Below, piece by piece: positions 51,098 to 59,352 of a stretch of 64,000 nucleotides of DNA (the stretch's first letter is position 1; every line of letters begins with the position of its first letter). The position numbers were made by a program, and so were the translations under genes. The notes under the pieces are model-generated. The model did not search any database and was not told where the DNA came from. It saw only the letters and a list, made by a program, of their open reading frames with translations. Source of the DNA: Mycolicibacterium porcinum (GTDB lineage: Bacteria; Actinomycetota; Actinomycetes; Mycobacteriales; Mycobacteriaceae); NCBI GenBank assembly GCA_002086835.1, contig MVIG01000006.1, positions 279,717-343,716 of the forward strand. Reading direction: 5' to 3'.

Positions 51098-52254
51098 CGG
51101 TTTCCAGAAGTGTGGCGGGGCCGTCGGATCAGGGAGGCCTTGAGTCGGTAGACGCGGTGGCCTCCGGTTCGACCCGCGTCGCCGCACTGACCGGGATCCG
51201 GGCGGTGGCCGCCATTCTGGTGTTGCTGACGCATGCGGCCTACACCACCGGGAAGTACCCGCAGGGCTACCTCGGGCTGGTGTATTCGCGGGCCGAGATC
51301 GGTGTGCCGATCTTCTTCGTGCTCAGCGGTTTTCTGTTGTTCCGGCCGTGGGTGAAGTCGGCGGCGACCCAGGGGCAGTCGCCGTCGGTGCGTCGCTATG
51401 CCTGGCACCGGGTGCGACGGATCATGCCGGCGTATGTGGTGACGGTGCTGATCGCGTACCTGCTCTACCACTTTCGGACCGGGGGCCCGAATCCCGGCCA
51501 CACCTGGATCGGGCTGTTCCGCAACCTGACCCTGACCCAGATCTATACCGACAACTATCTGTTCTCGTATCTGCATCAGGGGTTGACCCAGATGTGGAGC
51601 CTGGCGGTGGAGGCGGCGTTCTACGTCGTGCTGCCGCTGCTGGCCTATCTGCTGCTGGTGGTCCTGTGCCGGCGGCGCTGGCGGCCGGGTTTGTTGTTCC
51701 TCGGTTTGGTCCTGTTGGCCGCGGTGTCGCCGGCGTGGCTGACGATCGTGCACGATTCGACGAATCTGCCTGACGGGGCGCGGCTTTGGCTGCCCACCTA
51801 TATGGCGTGGTTCGTGGCGGGCATGGCCCTGACGGTGCTGGGCCAGCTCAAGGTGCGCGGGTATGCCGTGGTGTGTGTGCCGTTGGCCGTGGTGTGTTAT
51901 TTCATCGCGTCGACGCCGATCGCGGGGGAGCCGACGACGTCGCCGGCCAAGCTGAGCGAGGCGCTGTTCAAGACGTTCTTCTACGCGGTGATCGCGGCGT
52001 TGCTGGTGGCTCCGCCCGCACTCGGTGACCACGGTTGGTACAACCGGTTTCTGGCGTCGCGGCCGATGGTCTTCCTCGGTGAGATCTCCTACGAGATCTT
52101 CCTGATCCACCTCATGATCATGGAGCTGGTGATGGTCGAGGTGATGCGCGATCCGGTCTACACGGGGTCGATGTTCAACCTGTTCGTGCTCACGATGGTG
52201 TTCACCATTCCGGCGGCCTGGCTGTTGCACCGCTTCACACGCGTCCGCTCCTGA
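51094..52254 (+). CDS. OafA/AT3-family membrane acyltransferase (Rv1254 type)
   Basis: 386 residues with about ten membrane helices. The AT3 signatures are LTGIRAVAAILVLLTHAAYT with the conserved His, RRIMPAYVVTVLIAY, and TQMWSLAVEAAFYVVLPLLA. The family O-acylates cell-envelope polymers or glycolipids at the membrane. The GTG start overlaps the deaD stop by 4 bases, so translation is coupled, though the link to an RNA helicase is not obvious. Acceptor unknown. Its 3' end is followed by the iron box of the next gene. Confidence 0.9.
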   Translation: MTVSRSVAGPSDQGGLESVDAVASGSTRVAALTGIRAVAAILVLLTHAAYTTGKYPQGYLGLVYSRAEIGVPIFFVLSGFLLFRPWVKSAATQGQSPSVRRYAWHRVRRIMPAYVVTVLIAYLLYHFRTGGPNPGHTWIGLFRNLTLTQIYTDNYLFSYLHQGLTQMWSLAVEAAFYVVLPLLAYLLLVVLCRRRWRPGLLFLGLVLLAAVSPAWLTIVHDSTNLPDGARLWLPTYMAWFVAGMALTVLGQLKVRGYAVVCVPLAVVCYFIASTPIAGEPTTSPAKLSEALFKTFFYAVIAALLVAPPALGDHGWYNRFLASRPMVFLGEISYEIFLIHLMIMELVMVEVMRDPVYTGSMFNLFVLTMVFTIPAAWLLHRFTRVRS

Positions 52255-52261
52255 TATTTAG

Positions 52262-52280
52262 TTAGGGTATGCTTACCTAA
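52262..52280 (+). promoter_or_regulatory. Iron box (IdeR operator) upstream of siderophore-interacting protein
   Basis: TTAGGGTATGCTTACCTAA matches the mycobacterial IdeR consensus TTAGGTTAGGCTAACCTAA at 16 of 19 positions. A TATGCT -10 (52268-52273) lies inside it, so bound IdeR with iron would block RNA polymerase. Confidence 0.88.
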
Positions 52281-52304
52281 CAAGGGTGTCATCGGGAGGT
52301 GTGT

Positions 52305-53015
52305 ATGGGCGAGCAGAAGGCGTCGCGCGGGCTGGAGGGAGCCCTGGTCAAGCTGTGCCGGGGCGGTGACTACGAGCTGACGGTGTCGAGCCGTACCGAG
52401 CTCACACCCAACTACCTCCGGCTGCATTTCCGTGCGGAGAAGCTGCTTGCCGAACAGTCGGTGCACCCCACGATGTGGGTGCGGGGCTGGTTTCCCGACG
52501 GCGGCAAGGCCCACCAGCGGGGCTACACATTGGTCAACCCCGATGCGCGGGGCGGCACCGTCGACATCGATTTCGCCATGCACGACGGCATCGCCACCCG
52601 CTGGGCCCGGGCGGCCCAGCCCGGTGACGTCCTGGACGTGACGGTGCTCGGCAGCAGTTTCGCGTTGCCCGAGCCTGCGCCGGCCGGTTACCTGATCGTC
52701 GGTGACACCGCGTCGCTGCCTGCCGTCAACTCGCTGCTGGACGCCATCGGCGACACCCCGGCCTGGGTGTTTCTGGAGGCCGGCCACGACGACGACCGTG
52801 AGCTGCCCGTCAGCGGGGGTGCGGAGGTCGTCTGGGTGGACCGATCCGACGAGGATCTGCTGGAGACGCTCAGCGCTTCGGCTTTCGACGCCTCCGATCA
52901 CTTCGGCTGGGTCGCCTGCAACAACCGCACCACCCGGGCTGTGGCGCGGGTCTTCCGTGAGGAGTACGGCATTCCGCGCAAGTCCATCAAGGCGCAGGCG
53001 TACTGGGTGGCCTGA
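52305..53015 (+). CDS. Siderophore-interacting protein (FAD/NADPH ferric reductase family)
   Basis: 236 residues. The FAD-binding domain has TPNYLRLHFRAEKL and RGYTLVNPDARGG, and the SIP NAD(P)H-like domain includes GYLIVGDTASLPAVNSLLD and HFGWVACNNRTTRAVARVF. The family releases iron from ferric siderophores in the cytosol by reduction. The ATG at 52305, 5 bases after GGGAGG, is preferred over GTG at 52299. The upstream iron box makes IdeR control very likely, so it should be induced by low iron. Confidence 0.9.
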   Translation: MGEQKASRGLEGALVKLCRGGDYELTVSSRTELTPNYLRLHFRAEKLLAEQSVHPTMWVRGWFPDGGKAHQRGYTLVNPDARGGTVDIDFAMHDGIATRWARAAQPGDVLDVTVLGSSFALPEPAPAGYLIVGDTASLPAVNSLLDAIGDTPAWVFLEAGHDDDRELPVSGGAEVVWVDRSDEDLLETLSASAFDASDHFGWVACNNRTTRAVARVFREEYGIPRKSIKAQAYWVA

Positions 53016-53025
53016 GCCGGCGGAC

Positions 53026-53862
53026 TCAGAGCGCCGTCTGGATCGGGGCGGGAGTCGCGGCGATCTCGTCGAGGACCTGGACATTGTGGGCGACGTCGCG
53101 GCTCTCTCGCGCGGCGATCTCCTTGATCGCCAGATCGAATGCGCCGACCAGGCTGGGCGGGTCGAACACTGCCTGCGCCTGCTGGCTGACCTGGAGATCC
53201 CGCGCCCAGATCGTCGCGGGCCGGGCGAATCCGGGTTCGAGGGCGAGCACCGTGGCGAATCTCCAGGCGCTGTCGCGCAGCGAGCGGATCGCCTCGTTGA
53301 GGACGAAGATCTGATGCTGTTGGAGCACGGCGTAGATGTCGGCCAGTGCCGGGGAGAGTTCGTTGATGTCGTTGACCACCCCGCCGATCTGGCTGGCCAG
53401 CACCGCGTTGATGGTGTCGAAATCCTTGTGCAGCGAGGGCAGTCGGCCCGCGCCGACCAGACCCTGCACCGCGATGCCGAGATCCAGCACGATGTGGGCG
53501 GTGACCCCGGCGAGCATGTGCTGCACCAGGATCGGCTCGGGCTTGTCGGCCCACTCGAAGGTGGCCCGCCACGACCGGCTGGGTTTCGGGTACCGGTCGG
53601 GGTGGAAGTATCCGTTGAGGGCGTCGAAGTAGCGCTGCGCGAACGCCGCGTCGAGACGGTCCATCCGCGGTCCGTCCTCGAATGCCCCGTCCTCGACGGC
53701 TGTGCCGACCGCGATGGTGATCCGCTTGTACAGCGCAGCGAAATAGCCCAGCCGGCTTGAGTTTTCCACGGCCCAGCCGGTGATCGTGTCGATCGCCGAG
53801 ACGACTTCGGCGATGCTCTTGACCGCCGGTAGCGGCGGCAGTGGCGTCGGATGGCTGGCCAT
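53026..53862 (-). CDS. DUF5995 family protein
   Basis: 278 residues, mostly helical, no signal peptide or membrane segment. SRLGYFAALYKRITIAVG, PRMDRLDAAFAQRYFDALNG and VQHMLAGVTAHIVLDLGIAV resemble DUF5995. The conserved HMLAGVTAHIVLDL region with His and Asp could be a catalytic or metal site. Function unknown. The ATG at 53862 lies inside a palindrome with 7-bp arms (53859-53876). Converges with the siderophore-interacting gene, 10 bases between stops. Confidence 0.78.
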   Translation of the reverse strand: MASHPTPLPPLPAVKSIAEVVSAIDTITGWAVENSSRLGYFAALYKRITIAVGTAVEDGAFEDGPRMDRLDAAFAQRYFDALNGYFHPDRYPKPSRSWRATFEWADKPEPILVQHMLAGVTAHIVLDLGIAVQGLVGAGRLPSLHKDFDTINAVLASQIGGVVNDINELSPALADIYAVLQQHQIFVLNEAIRSLRDSAWRFATVLALEPGFARPATIWARDLQVSQQAQAVFDPPSLVGAFDLAIKEIAARESRDVAHNVQVLDEIAATPAPIQTAL

Positions 53863-53876
53863 ACTCGAAAGTATGG
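53859..53876. promoter_or_regulatory. Palindrome over DUF5995 start codon
   Basis: CCATACT and AGTATGG form perfect 7-bp arms around CGAA, covering the start codon and a CATACT -10-like element on the minus strand. It could be an operator or a hairpin blocking translation. Confidence 0.55.
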
Positions 53877-53907
53877 GCCAGCTGGGCCCGTCCCGCCCGG
53901 CAAACGG

Positions 53908-54498
53908 CTACTCGACAGGTAGTCGTGCCGGGATGACGAGCGGGGCGACGAACTCGGCCAGCATGGCCCGCTCGTCGGCCTCGTCGGTCCCGGGAAAGAC
54001 CAGCATCGACACCATGACCCGCACCAGCCACCGGGCCCGGCGGCCGACTTCGTCCTCGGCTTGCCCGGTACCGCCGGCCAGCGACCGGACGAACCCCTCG
54101 ACCAGCGCCCGGATCACCTCGGAGTGTTCGGCCATCTCGCCGCCGATCGGCCGCTGTGCCGTGGCGAACCACGAGGCCAGCGCCGGGCTGTCACGCACCG
54201 CGTTCAGCGCGGTGATCACGCCTTCGATCAACCGCTGCGCCGGATCGGTGACCGTGGCCACCTGCTCGCTGACCTCCTCGTACAGGCGGCGCGCTTCGCG
54301 ATGCACGTAGGCGGTGTAGAGAGCGTCGCGATTCTCGAAGTATCGGTACAGCGTGGCGCGCGAACAGCCTGCGGCCGCGGCGATCTCGTGCATCCCGACG
54401 GTCGCCGCGTCCTGTTTGGTGAACAGGGCGTCGGCGGCGTCGAGGATGTGGTCGGCGGCCACTTCGGACCGTCGGGCAGACAGCCAGTCGCGGGGCAT
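53908..54498 (-). CDS. TetR-family regulator (Rv1255c type) coupled to cyp130
   Basis: 196 residues. The HTH runs through ADHILDAADALFTKQDAATV, GMHEIAAAAGCSRATLYRYF, ENRDALYTAYV (residues about 14-62). The C-terminal ligand-binding domain ends EFVAPLVIPARLPVE. The start at 54498 shares one base with the stop of cyp130 (TGATG), so the two genes are cotranscribed and coupled. The likely target is the operator on the cyp130 promoter (55736-55753). Confidence 0.88.
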   Translation of the reverse strand: MPRDWLSARRSEVAADHILDAADALFTKQDAATVGMHEIAAAAGCSRATLYRYFENRDALYTAYVHREARRLYEEVSEQVATVTDPAQRLIEGVITALNAVRDSPALASWFATAQRPIGGEMAEHSEVIRALVEGFVRSLAGGTGQAEDEVGRRARWLVRVMVSMLVFPGTDEADERAMLAEFVAPLVIPARLPVE

Positions 54499-55736
54499 CA
54501 GGTCCCTGCCCGGAACGGCACCGACAGCGGCCGTCGCACATAGCTGCCCCCGGCCCACGTCACCGAGTCCAGGTCGACCTCGAAATCGGGGTAACGCGAG
54601 AGCAATTCGGTCAGTGCTACCCGGGACTGCATCCGGGCGGCTGCCGCGCCGAGGCAGAAATGCGCGCCATGGCTGAAGGTGAGGATGTTGCGCGGAGAGC
54701 GCCGCACGTCGAGTTCGTCTGCGTTGTCGCCGAACTCACGCTCATCGCGGTTGCCCGAACCGTACAGCAGCAGCGTCTTGCGTCCGGCCGGGATGGTGGT
54801 GTCGCCGATGGTCACGTCGCGGGTGGTGGTGCGGGCCAGCCCCTGCACCGGCGAGGTCAACCGCAGGAACTCGTCGATCGATTCCGGGATCAGCTCGGGA
54901 TCGTCGATGAGAAGCTTGCGCTGATCGGGCCGTTGCTGCAGCAGTTGTACTGCGCCGCCGAGCATTCCGGTGGTGGTGTCGTTGCCGCCGGTGACCATGG
55001 TGAACGTGAAGGCCAGGATCGAGAGCACGCCCGCTATGTCGCCGTCGGCGCCGACGCCCGCAGCGACGAGGTGCGAGATGGTGTCATCGCCCGGCTCGTT
55101 GCGGCGCCGCTCGATGAGCTCGGAGAAGTAGGCCATCATCGAGGCCACGGCCGCGCCTGCGGTGCCCATCGCCGCGGTGATGCCGCCGGCCGAGCTGTTC
55201 GCGGCGACGATCGCCTCGGTCCAGCCGTCGAACTGGTCCCGGTCGGCCTCTGGCACGCCGAGGTAGTGCGCGACGACCATCGACGGCAGCGGCTTGAACA
55301 GTTCGGTGACGATGTCGCCGCCGCCGTTCGCGCGCAACCCCTCGAGGCGCTCGACGACGAACTCGCGGACCTTGGGCTCGACGGCTTCCACCTGCCGCGG
55401 CGTGAAGCCGCGCGACACCAGCTTGCGGAACTCGGTGTGCACCGGCGGATCCTGCATGACGAAGGGCGGGTTGTCGGCCAGGCCGATCATGTCCAGTTCG
55501 CCGTAGGTGACGGTCAGGCCCTGCGCCGACGAGAAGGTCCCGTGGTCGCGGGCCGCCGCCCAGATGTCGGCGTGCCGGGACAGGACGTAGTAGTCCTGCT
55601 CTGGGTGCTCGTCGGGAACGACGTGGTGCACGGGGTCGTGATCGCGCAGCGCGGCGTACATCGGCCACGGGTTGGGCCAGGTGTCGGCGTCGGCGGGTTC
55701 GAACCGGGCGGGGCTGTGAGACAAAGTCGCTGCCAT
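54498..55736 (-). CDS. cyp130: Cytochrome P450 CYP130
   Basis: 412 residues. The heme ligand is Cys361 in FSHGAHFCLG, the oxygen-activating I-helix has TMVTGGNDTTTG, and ExxR lies in EFLR (IDEFLRLTSPVQ region). Sequence is very close to M. tuberculosis CYP130 (Rv1256c). It is a soluble monooxygenase using ferredoxin electrons; the natural substrate is not known. The ATG is leaderless, 6 bases after TACGAA. The TetR gene follows and probably controls it. Confidence 0.93.
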   Translation of the reverse strand: MAATLSHSPARFEPADADTWPNPWPMYAALRDHDPVHHVVPDEHPEQDYYVLSRHADIWAAARDHGTFSSAQGLTVTYGELDMIGLADNPPFVMQDPPVHTEFRKLVSRGFTPRQVEAVEPKVREFVVERLEGLRANGGGDIVTELFKPLPSMVVAHYLGVPEADRDQFDGWTEAIVAANSSAGGITAAMGTAGAAVASMMAYFSELIERRRNEPGDDTISHLVAAGVGADGDIAGVLSILAFTFTMVTGGNDTTTGMLGGAVQLLQQRPDQRKLLIDDPELIPESIDEFLRLTSPVQGLARTTTRDVTIGDTTIPAGRKTLLLYGSGNRDEREFGDNADELDVRRSPRNILTFSHGAHFCLGAAAARMQSRVALTELLSRYPDFEVDLDSVTWAGGSYVRRPLSVPFRAGT

Positions 55737-55753
55737 GTCTTATTCGTACGACA
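55736..55753. promoter_or_regulatory. TGTC-x-TA-N4-TA-x-GACA operator on cyp130 promoter
   Basis: On the minus strand TGTCGTACGAATAAGACA pairs 12 of 18 positions (TGTCnTA/TAnGACA). It covers the -10 and the start codon of cyp130, where TetR binding would block transcription. Confidence 0.6.
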
Positions 55754-55772
55754 ACAGCGGCAACGGTGTCAA
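55743..55772 (-). promoter_or_regulatory. cyp130-tetR promoter
   Basis: -35 TTGACA (55772-55767), 18-base spacer, -10 TACGAA (55748-55743), then 6 bases to the ATG at 55736. A near-consensus SigA-type promoter with a leaderless transcript. Confidence 0.65.
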
Positions 55773-55788
55773 TAGTGGGAACCCGCAT

Positions 55789-55794
55789 TAGGCT
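55789..55794 (+). promoter_or_regulatory. -10 of rhomboid gene
   Basis: TAGGCT, 5 bases before the GTG at 55800 and 8 before the ATG at 55803. Compatible with a leaderless start at either codon. Confidence 0.45.
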
Positions 55795-55799
55795 CGGGC

Positions 55800-56675
55800 G
55801 TGATGAGCACCCCTGACTCGCCGCAGCTACCTGCCCAGACGCCGACGTGTTACCGGCATCCGGACCGCCCCACCTATGTGCGCTGCACGCGGTGCCAGCG
55901 TCCGGTCTGCCCGGAGTGCATGCGTTCGGCTGCCGTGGGTCATCAGTGCGTGGACTGTGTCAACCAGGGCGCCAGGACGGTGCCCGCGACGCGCACCCAG
56001 TTCGGCGGGGTGGCACGCACGGGCGCCCCGATCCTCACCTACGCGCTCATCGCGGTGAACGTGCTGATGTTCGTGCTGCAGATGGCCTCGAAGAGCCTGG
56101 AGCAGGAACTCACGCTGTGGCCGCCGGGCGTCGCCGCGCACGACGAGTACTACCGCCTGGTGACGTCGATGTTCCTGCACTACGGCGTGATGCACCTGCT
56201 GTTCAACATGTGGGCGCTCTATGTGGTGGGGCCGCCGCTCGAACAGTGGCTGGGCCGGCTGCGGTTCGGGACGTTGTATGCCCTGAGCGGGCTGGGCGGA
56301 TCGGTGCTGGTGTACCTGCTGTCTCCGCTCAACAGCGCGACCGCCGGGGCGTCCGGCGCGATCTTCGGCCTCTTCGGCGCGATCTTCGTGGTGGCCCGCA
56401 AGCTCAACCTCGACGTCCGCTCGATCGCCGCCGTCGTCATCATCAACCTGGTGTTCACCTTCGCCGGCCCGGCGCTGGGTACGGGGGCGATCAGCTGGCA
56501 GGGCCACATCGGCGGCCTGGTCACGGGTGCGGCGATCGCCGCAGCCTTCGTATACGCCCCGCGTGAGCGCCGGAATGCGATCCAGGCCGGCGTCTCGGTG
56601 GCCGTGCTGGTGCTCTTCGCCGTATTGATCGCCTGGCGCACAACCAGTCTGCTCACCGCCTTCGGCATGGGCTGA
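55800..56675 (+). CDS. Rhomboid intramembrane serine protease with zinc-finger N terminus
   Basis: 291 residues. The N-terminal 60 residues hold paired cysteines and histidines (CYRHPDRPTYVRCTRC, CPECM, HQCVDC), a B-box-like zinc-binding module. Six or seven membrane helices follow. Active-site Ser is in GASGAIFGLFG and the His in WQGHIGGLVTG; the HLLFNMWAL motif lies between. It cuts membrane proteins inside the bilayer; substrates unknown. Two starts 3 bases apart (GTG 55800, ATG 55803) are equally plausible. Confidence 0.9.
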   Translation: MMSTPDSPQLPAQTPTCYRHPDRPTYVRCTRCQRPVCPECMRSAAVGHQCVDCVNQGARTVPATRTQFGGVARTGAPILTYALIAVNVLMFVLQMASKSLEQELTLWPPGVAAHDEYYRLVTSMFLHYGVMHLLFNMWALYVVGPPLEQWLGRLRFGTLYALSGLGGSVLVYLLSPLNSATAGASGAIFGLFGAIFVVARKLNLDVRSIAAVVIINLVFTFAGPALGTGAISWQGHIGGLVTGAAIAAAFVYAPRERRNAIQAGVSVAVLVLFAVLIAWRTTSLLTAFGMG

Positions 56676-56683
56676 GCCGCCGC

Positions 56684-58051
56684 CTAGATCGCCGCGCCCG
56701 GATTGAGGATGTTCTGCGGGTCCAGCGCTCGCTTGATCCGGTGATTGAGTTCCACTGCGTCCGGGCCGATCTGGCCGGCCAGCCACGGCTGCTTGAGCCG
56801 GCCCACGCCGTGCTCGCCGGTGATGGTGCCGCCCAGTCCCACGGCGAGATCCATGATCTCGCCGAATGCCAGCTGGGCCCGCGCGGCCATGTCGGCATCG
56901 GCAGGATCGAACACGATCAGCGGATGGGTATTACCGTCCCCGGCGTGAGCGATCACCGAGATCAGCAGATCGCGATCCGCCGCGATCGCCGCAACGCCGC
57001 TGACCAGTTCGGCGAGTGCGGGCAGCGGTACGCCGACGTCCTCCAGCAGCAGGGATCCCTTGGCCTCCACGGCCGGGATGGCGAATCGCCGGGCAGCCAC
57101 GAAGGCCTCGCCCTCGTCGGGGGCGGAGGTGGAAAACACCTCGGTGGCACCGCATTCGGTGAACACCTGCGCCATGAATTCGGCGTCGGACTGGCCCGCG
57201 GCGCCGCGATCGTCGGAGGCCGCCACCATCATCGCCGCGGCGTTGCGGTCCAGTCCCATTTTGAGCTTGTCCTCGACAGCGTTGATCGCGACGGCGTCCA
57301 TGAACTCCAGCATCGACGGCCGGATCCTGCCGGTGATCTTCACCACCGAGTTCGATGCGGCTTCCACTGAGTCGAATGTGGCCACCACGGTGCAGGGGGA
57401 GTGCTGTGGGGGGAGTAGCCGCAGCGTCGCCTCGGTGACCACGCCCAGGGTGCCCTCGCTGCCGACGAAAAGTTTGGTCAGGCTCAGGCCCGCAACGTCT
57501 TTCAACCGAGGACCACCCAGGCGCACCGCGGTGCCGTCGGCCAGCACCACCTGCAGGCCCAGGATGTAGTCGGTGGTCACGCCGTACTTGACGCAGCACA
57601 GCCCGCCCGCGTTGGTGGCGACATTGCCTCCGATGCTGCAGATCTCGAACGACGACGGGTCCGGTGGATACCACAGACCTTGGGCGGCAACGGCTTTTTT
57701 CACCTCGGCGTTGAGCAGTCCGGGCTGGACCACCGCGGTGCGGGTAACCGGGTCGACGGTGATGTCCCGCATCTTCTCGGTGGACAACACGATGCCGCCG
57801 TCGAGCGCCGTCGCACCACCGGACAACCCCGTGCCCGCGCCGCGCGGCACGACCGCCACCTGGTGTGCGCTGGCCCAGCGCAGCACCGCCTGCACCTCCT
57901 CGGTGCGGGTCGGCCGGACCACGGCGAGCGGTGTGCCCGCCGCCGGATCGGCAGCCCGGTCTTGGCGGTAGGAGGCCAGGATGTCGGGGTCGGTGACGAC
58001 GACACCCTCGGGCAGTTCGCTGATCAGCATCGGCAGCGCGGCGGCATTCAC
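56684..58051 (-). CDS. FAD-linked glycolate/D-lactate oxidase-like dehydrogenase (Rv1257c type)
   Basis: 455 residues. The FAD_binding_4 domain has PRGAGTGLSGGATALDGGIV, SIGGNVATNAGGLCCVKYGV and FVGSEGTLGVVTEATLRLLP. The C-terminal domain ends GGTITGEHGVGRLKQPWLAG and RALDPQNILNPGAAI, typical of GlcD. It oxidises a 2-hydroxyacid with FAD; no GlcE/GlcF partners are adjacent. Diverged paralogue of the protein at 43757. It ends 8 bases from the rhomboid stop. Tap lies upstream on the same strand, 9 bases away. Confidence 0.9.
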   Translation of the reverse strand: MNAAALPMLISELPEGVVVTDPDILASYRQDRAADPAAGTPLAVVRPTRTEEVQAVLRWASAHQVAVVPRGAGTGLSGGATALDGGIVLSTEKMRDITVDPVTRTAVVQPGLLNAEVKKAVAAQGLWYPPDPSSFEICSIGGNVATNAGGLCCVKYGVTTDYILGLQVVLADGTAVRLGGPRLKDVAGLSLTKLFVGSEGTLGVVTEATLRLLPPQHSPCTVVATFDSVEAASNSVVKITGRIRPSMLEFMDAVAINAVEDKLKMGLDRNAAAMMVAASDDRGAAGQSDAEFMAQVFTECGATEVFSTSAPDEGEAFVAARRFAIPAVEAKGSLLLEDVGVPLPALAELVSGVAAIAADRDLLISVIAHAGDGNTHPLIVFDPADADMAARAQLAFGEIMDLAVGLGGTITGEHGVGRLKQPWLAGQIGPDAVELNHRIKRALDPQNILNPGAAI

Positions 58052-58060
58052 GCTTCGATG

Positions 58061-59284
58061 CTAGGTGGGCCGGTCCAGCTCGCGAAGCGCGGTCAGGAAC
58101 ACCGCACTGACGCCGAGCAACAGCATCGGCAGGGACAGGGCCAGGAAGGTGGCATGTAGGCCGGCGGCGTCGGCCAGGGGCCCGGCCAGGATCAACCCGA
58201 GCGGGCCGGCGGCGTAGGCCAGTGAACCCATCACCCCGACCACCCGGCCGCGCAGGTGCTGCGGCGCGGTGGTCTGCATGACGTAGTTGTAGATGGGCGC
58301 GATCGGGCCGTAGACGAATCCGACGATCGCGCACAGCACCAGGATCAGTGGGAGTGGCGGCAGGAACGCGATGACCGTCATCGCGACGCCGAGCGTGATC
58401 ACCGCGGTCAGCATGGTGGCCCGTCGGCTCATGTACTTCGACATCACCGCGTAGCCGAGCGCACCCAGCAGCCCACCGATGCTCAGTGCCATCAACACCC
58501 AGCCCAGTTCGGTGGGCTCGTTGCGGTCGGTGAAATATTTCGGAAAGAGCACCGACTCCATGGGCATGTAGAGTCCGGTGGCCACCAGGTCGACGATCGC
58601 CAGGGTGCGCAATACCGGTGTGTGCCAGACGAATCGCAACCCCTCGGCGATACCCGCGAGCACGCCCTCGGTCAGCACGGAGCGGTCCGGGGCGCCCGCA
58701 CCTTCCAGACGCAACACCGAGATGGCCAGGATCGAGCAGCAGAACGTCCCGGCGGTCACCCACATGGTGTTGATTCCGCCGAGGGTGGCGATCAACAGGC
58801 CGCCGATACCCGGGCCGACGATGTAGGCGAGGTTGAACACGGCCTCGTACACGCTGTTCGCGTGGTCCAGCGTCCAACCGGCTCGCCCGGCGGCCTCGGG
58901 CAACATGGTCTCGCGTGCGGTCATCCCGGCCGGATCGAAGAAGGCGCCCAAGCCGGCCAGGATCGCTAGCGCCGCGACATTCACCGCCTCCACCCCGAAT
59001 GTCAGGGCCAGCACGGGGACGGCCGCGACCGACAGCGCCGAGAGCAGGTCGGAGATCATCGACACCCGCCTGCGGCCAAGGTAGTCGACGGCCGCTCCGG
59101 CGATCAGGGTGGCGACCAACAGCGGGAGCGTCCCGGCCATCGCGACGATCGATGCGTCGAGCGCGGATCCGTTGTGTTGCAACACCAGCCACGGGAACGC
59201 GACGATCGTGATTCCGTTGCCTGTGCCGGCCATCAGGGCGGCGAACAGGATCAGCAGCAGTGGGCCGCGCCTGGTGTTGGTCAT
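58061..59284 (-). CDS. tap: MFS multidrug efflux pump Tap-like (Rv1258c type)
   Basis: 407 residues, about 12 membrane helices. [20 protein letters not shown] at the N terminus and [20 protein letters not shown] between helices 2 and 3 match Tap, which exports tetracycline and aminoglycosides in mycobacteria. [20 protein letters not shown] and [20 protein letters not shown] fit. The ATG at 59284 (MTNTRRGP) aligns with Rv1258c; longer upstream reading rejected. I do not see a clear WhiB7-type AT-rich motif. Divergent from udgB. Confidence 0.88.
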   Translation of the reverse strand: MTNTRRGPLLLILFAALMAGTGNGITIVAFPWLVLQHNGSALDASIVAMAGTLPLLVATLIAGAAVDYLGRRRVSMISDLLSALSVAAVPVLALTFGVEAVNVAALAILAGLGAFFDPAGMTARETMLPEAAGRAGWTLDHANSVYEAVFNLAYIVGPGIGGLLIATLGGINTMWVTAGTFCCSILAISVLRLEGAGAPDRSVLTEGVLAGIAEGLRFVWHTPVLRTLAIVDLVATGLYMPMESVLFPKYFTDRNEPTELGWVLMALSIGGLLGALGYAVMSKYMSRRATMLTAVITLGVAMTVIAFLPPLPLILVLCAIVGFVYGPIAPIYNYVMQTTAPQHLRGRVVGVMGSLAYAAGPLGLILAGPLADAAGLHATFLALSLPMLLLGVSAVFLTALRELDRPT

Positions 59285-59352
59285 GGGTATCGCGGCCGAA
59301 TCTAACAGCGCGCCCGCGCCCGCCGCGATGGAATTTCCGGCACAGTGAGGTG

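Noticed and set aside
56931-59192. 753-codon open frame on the minus strand over the FAD oxidase and tap
   Set aside because: Out-of-frame reading of two recognisable genes; Arg/Gly/Ala-rich without any motif.
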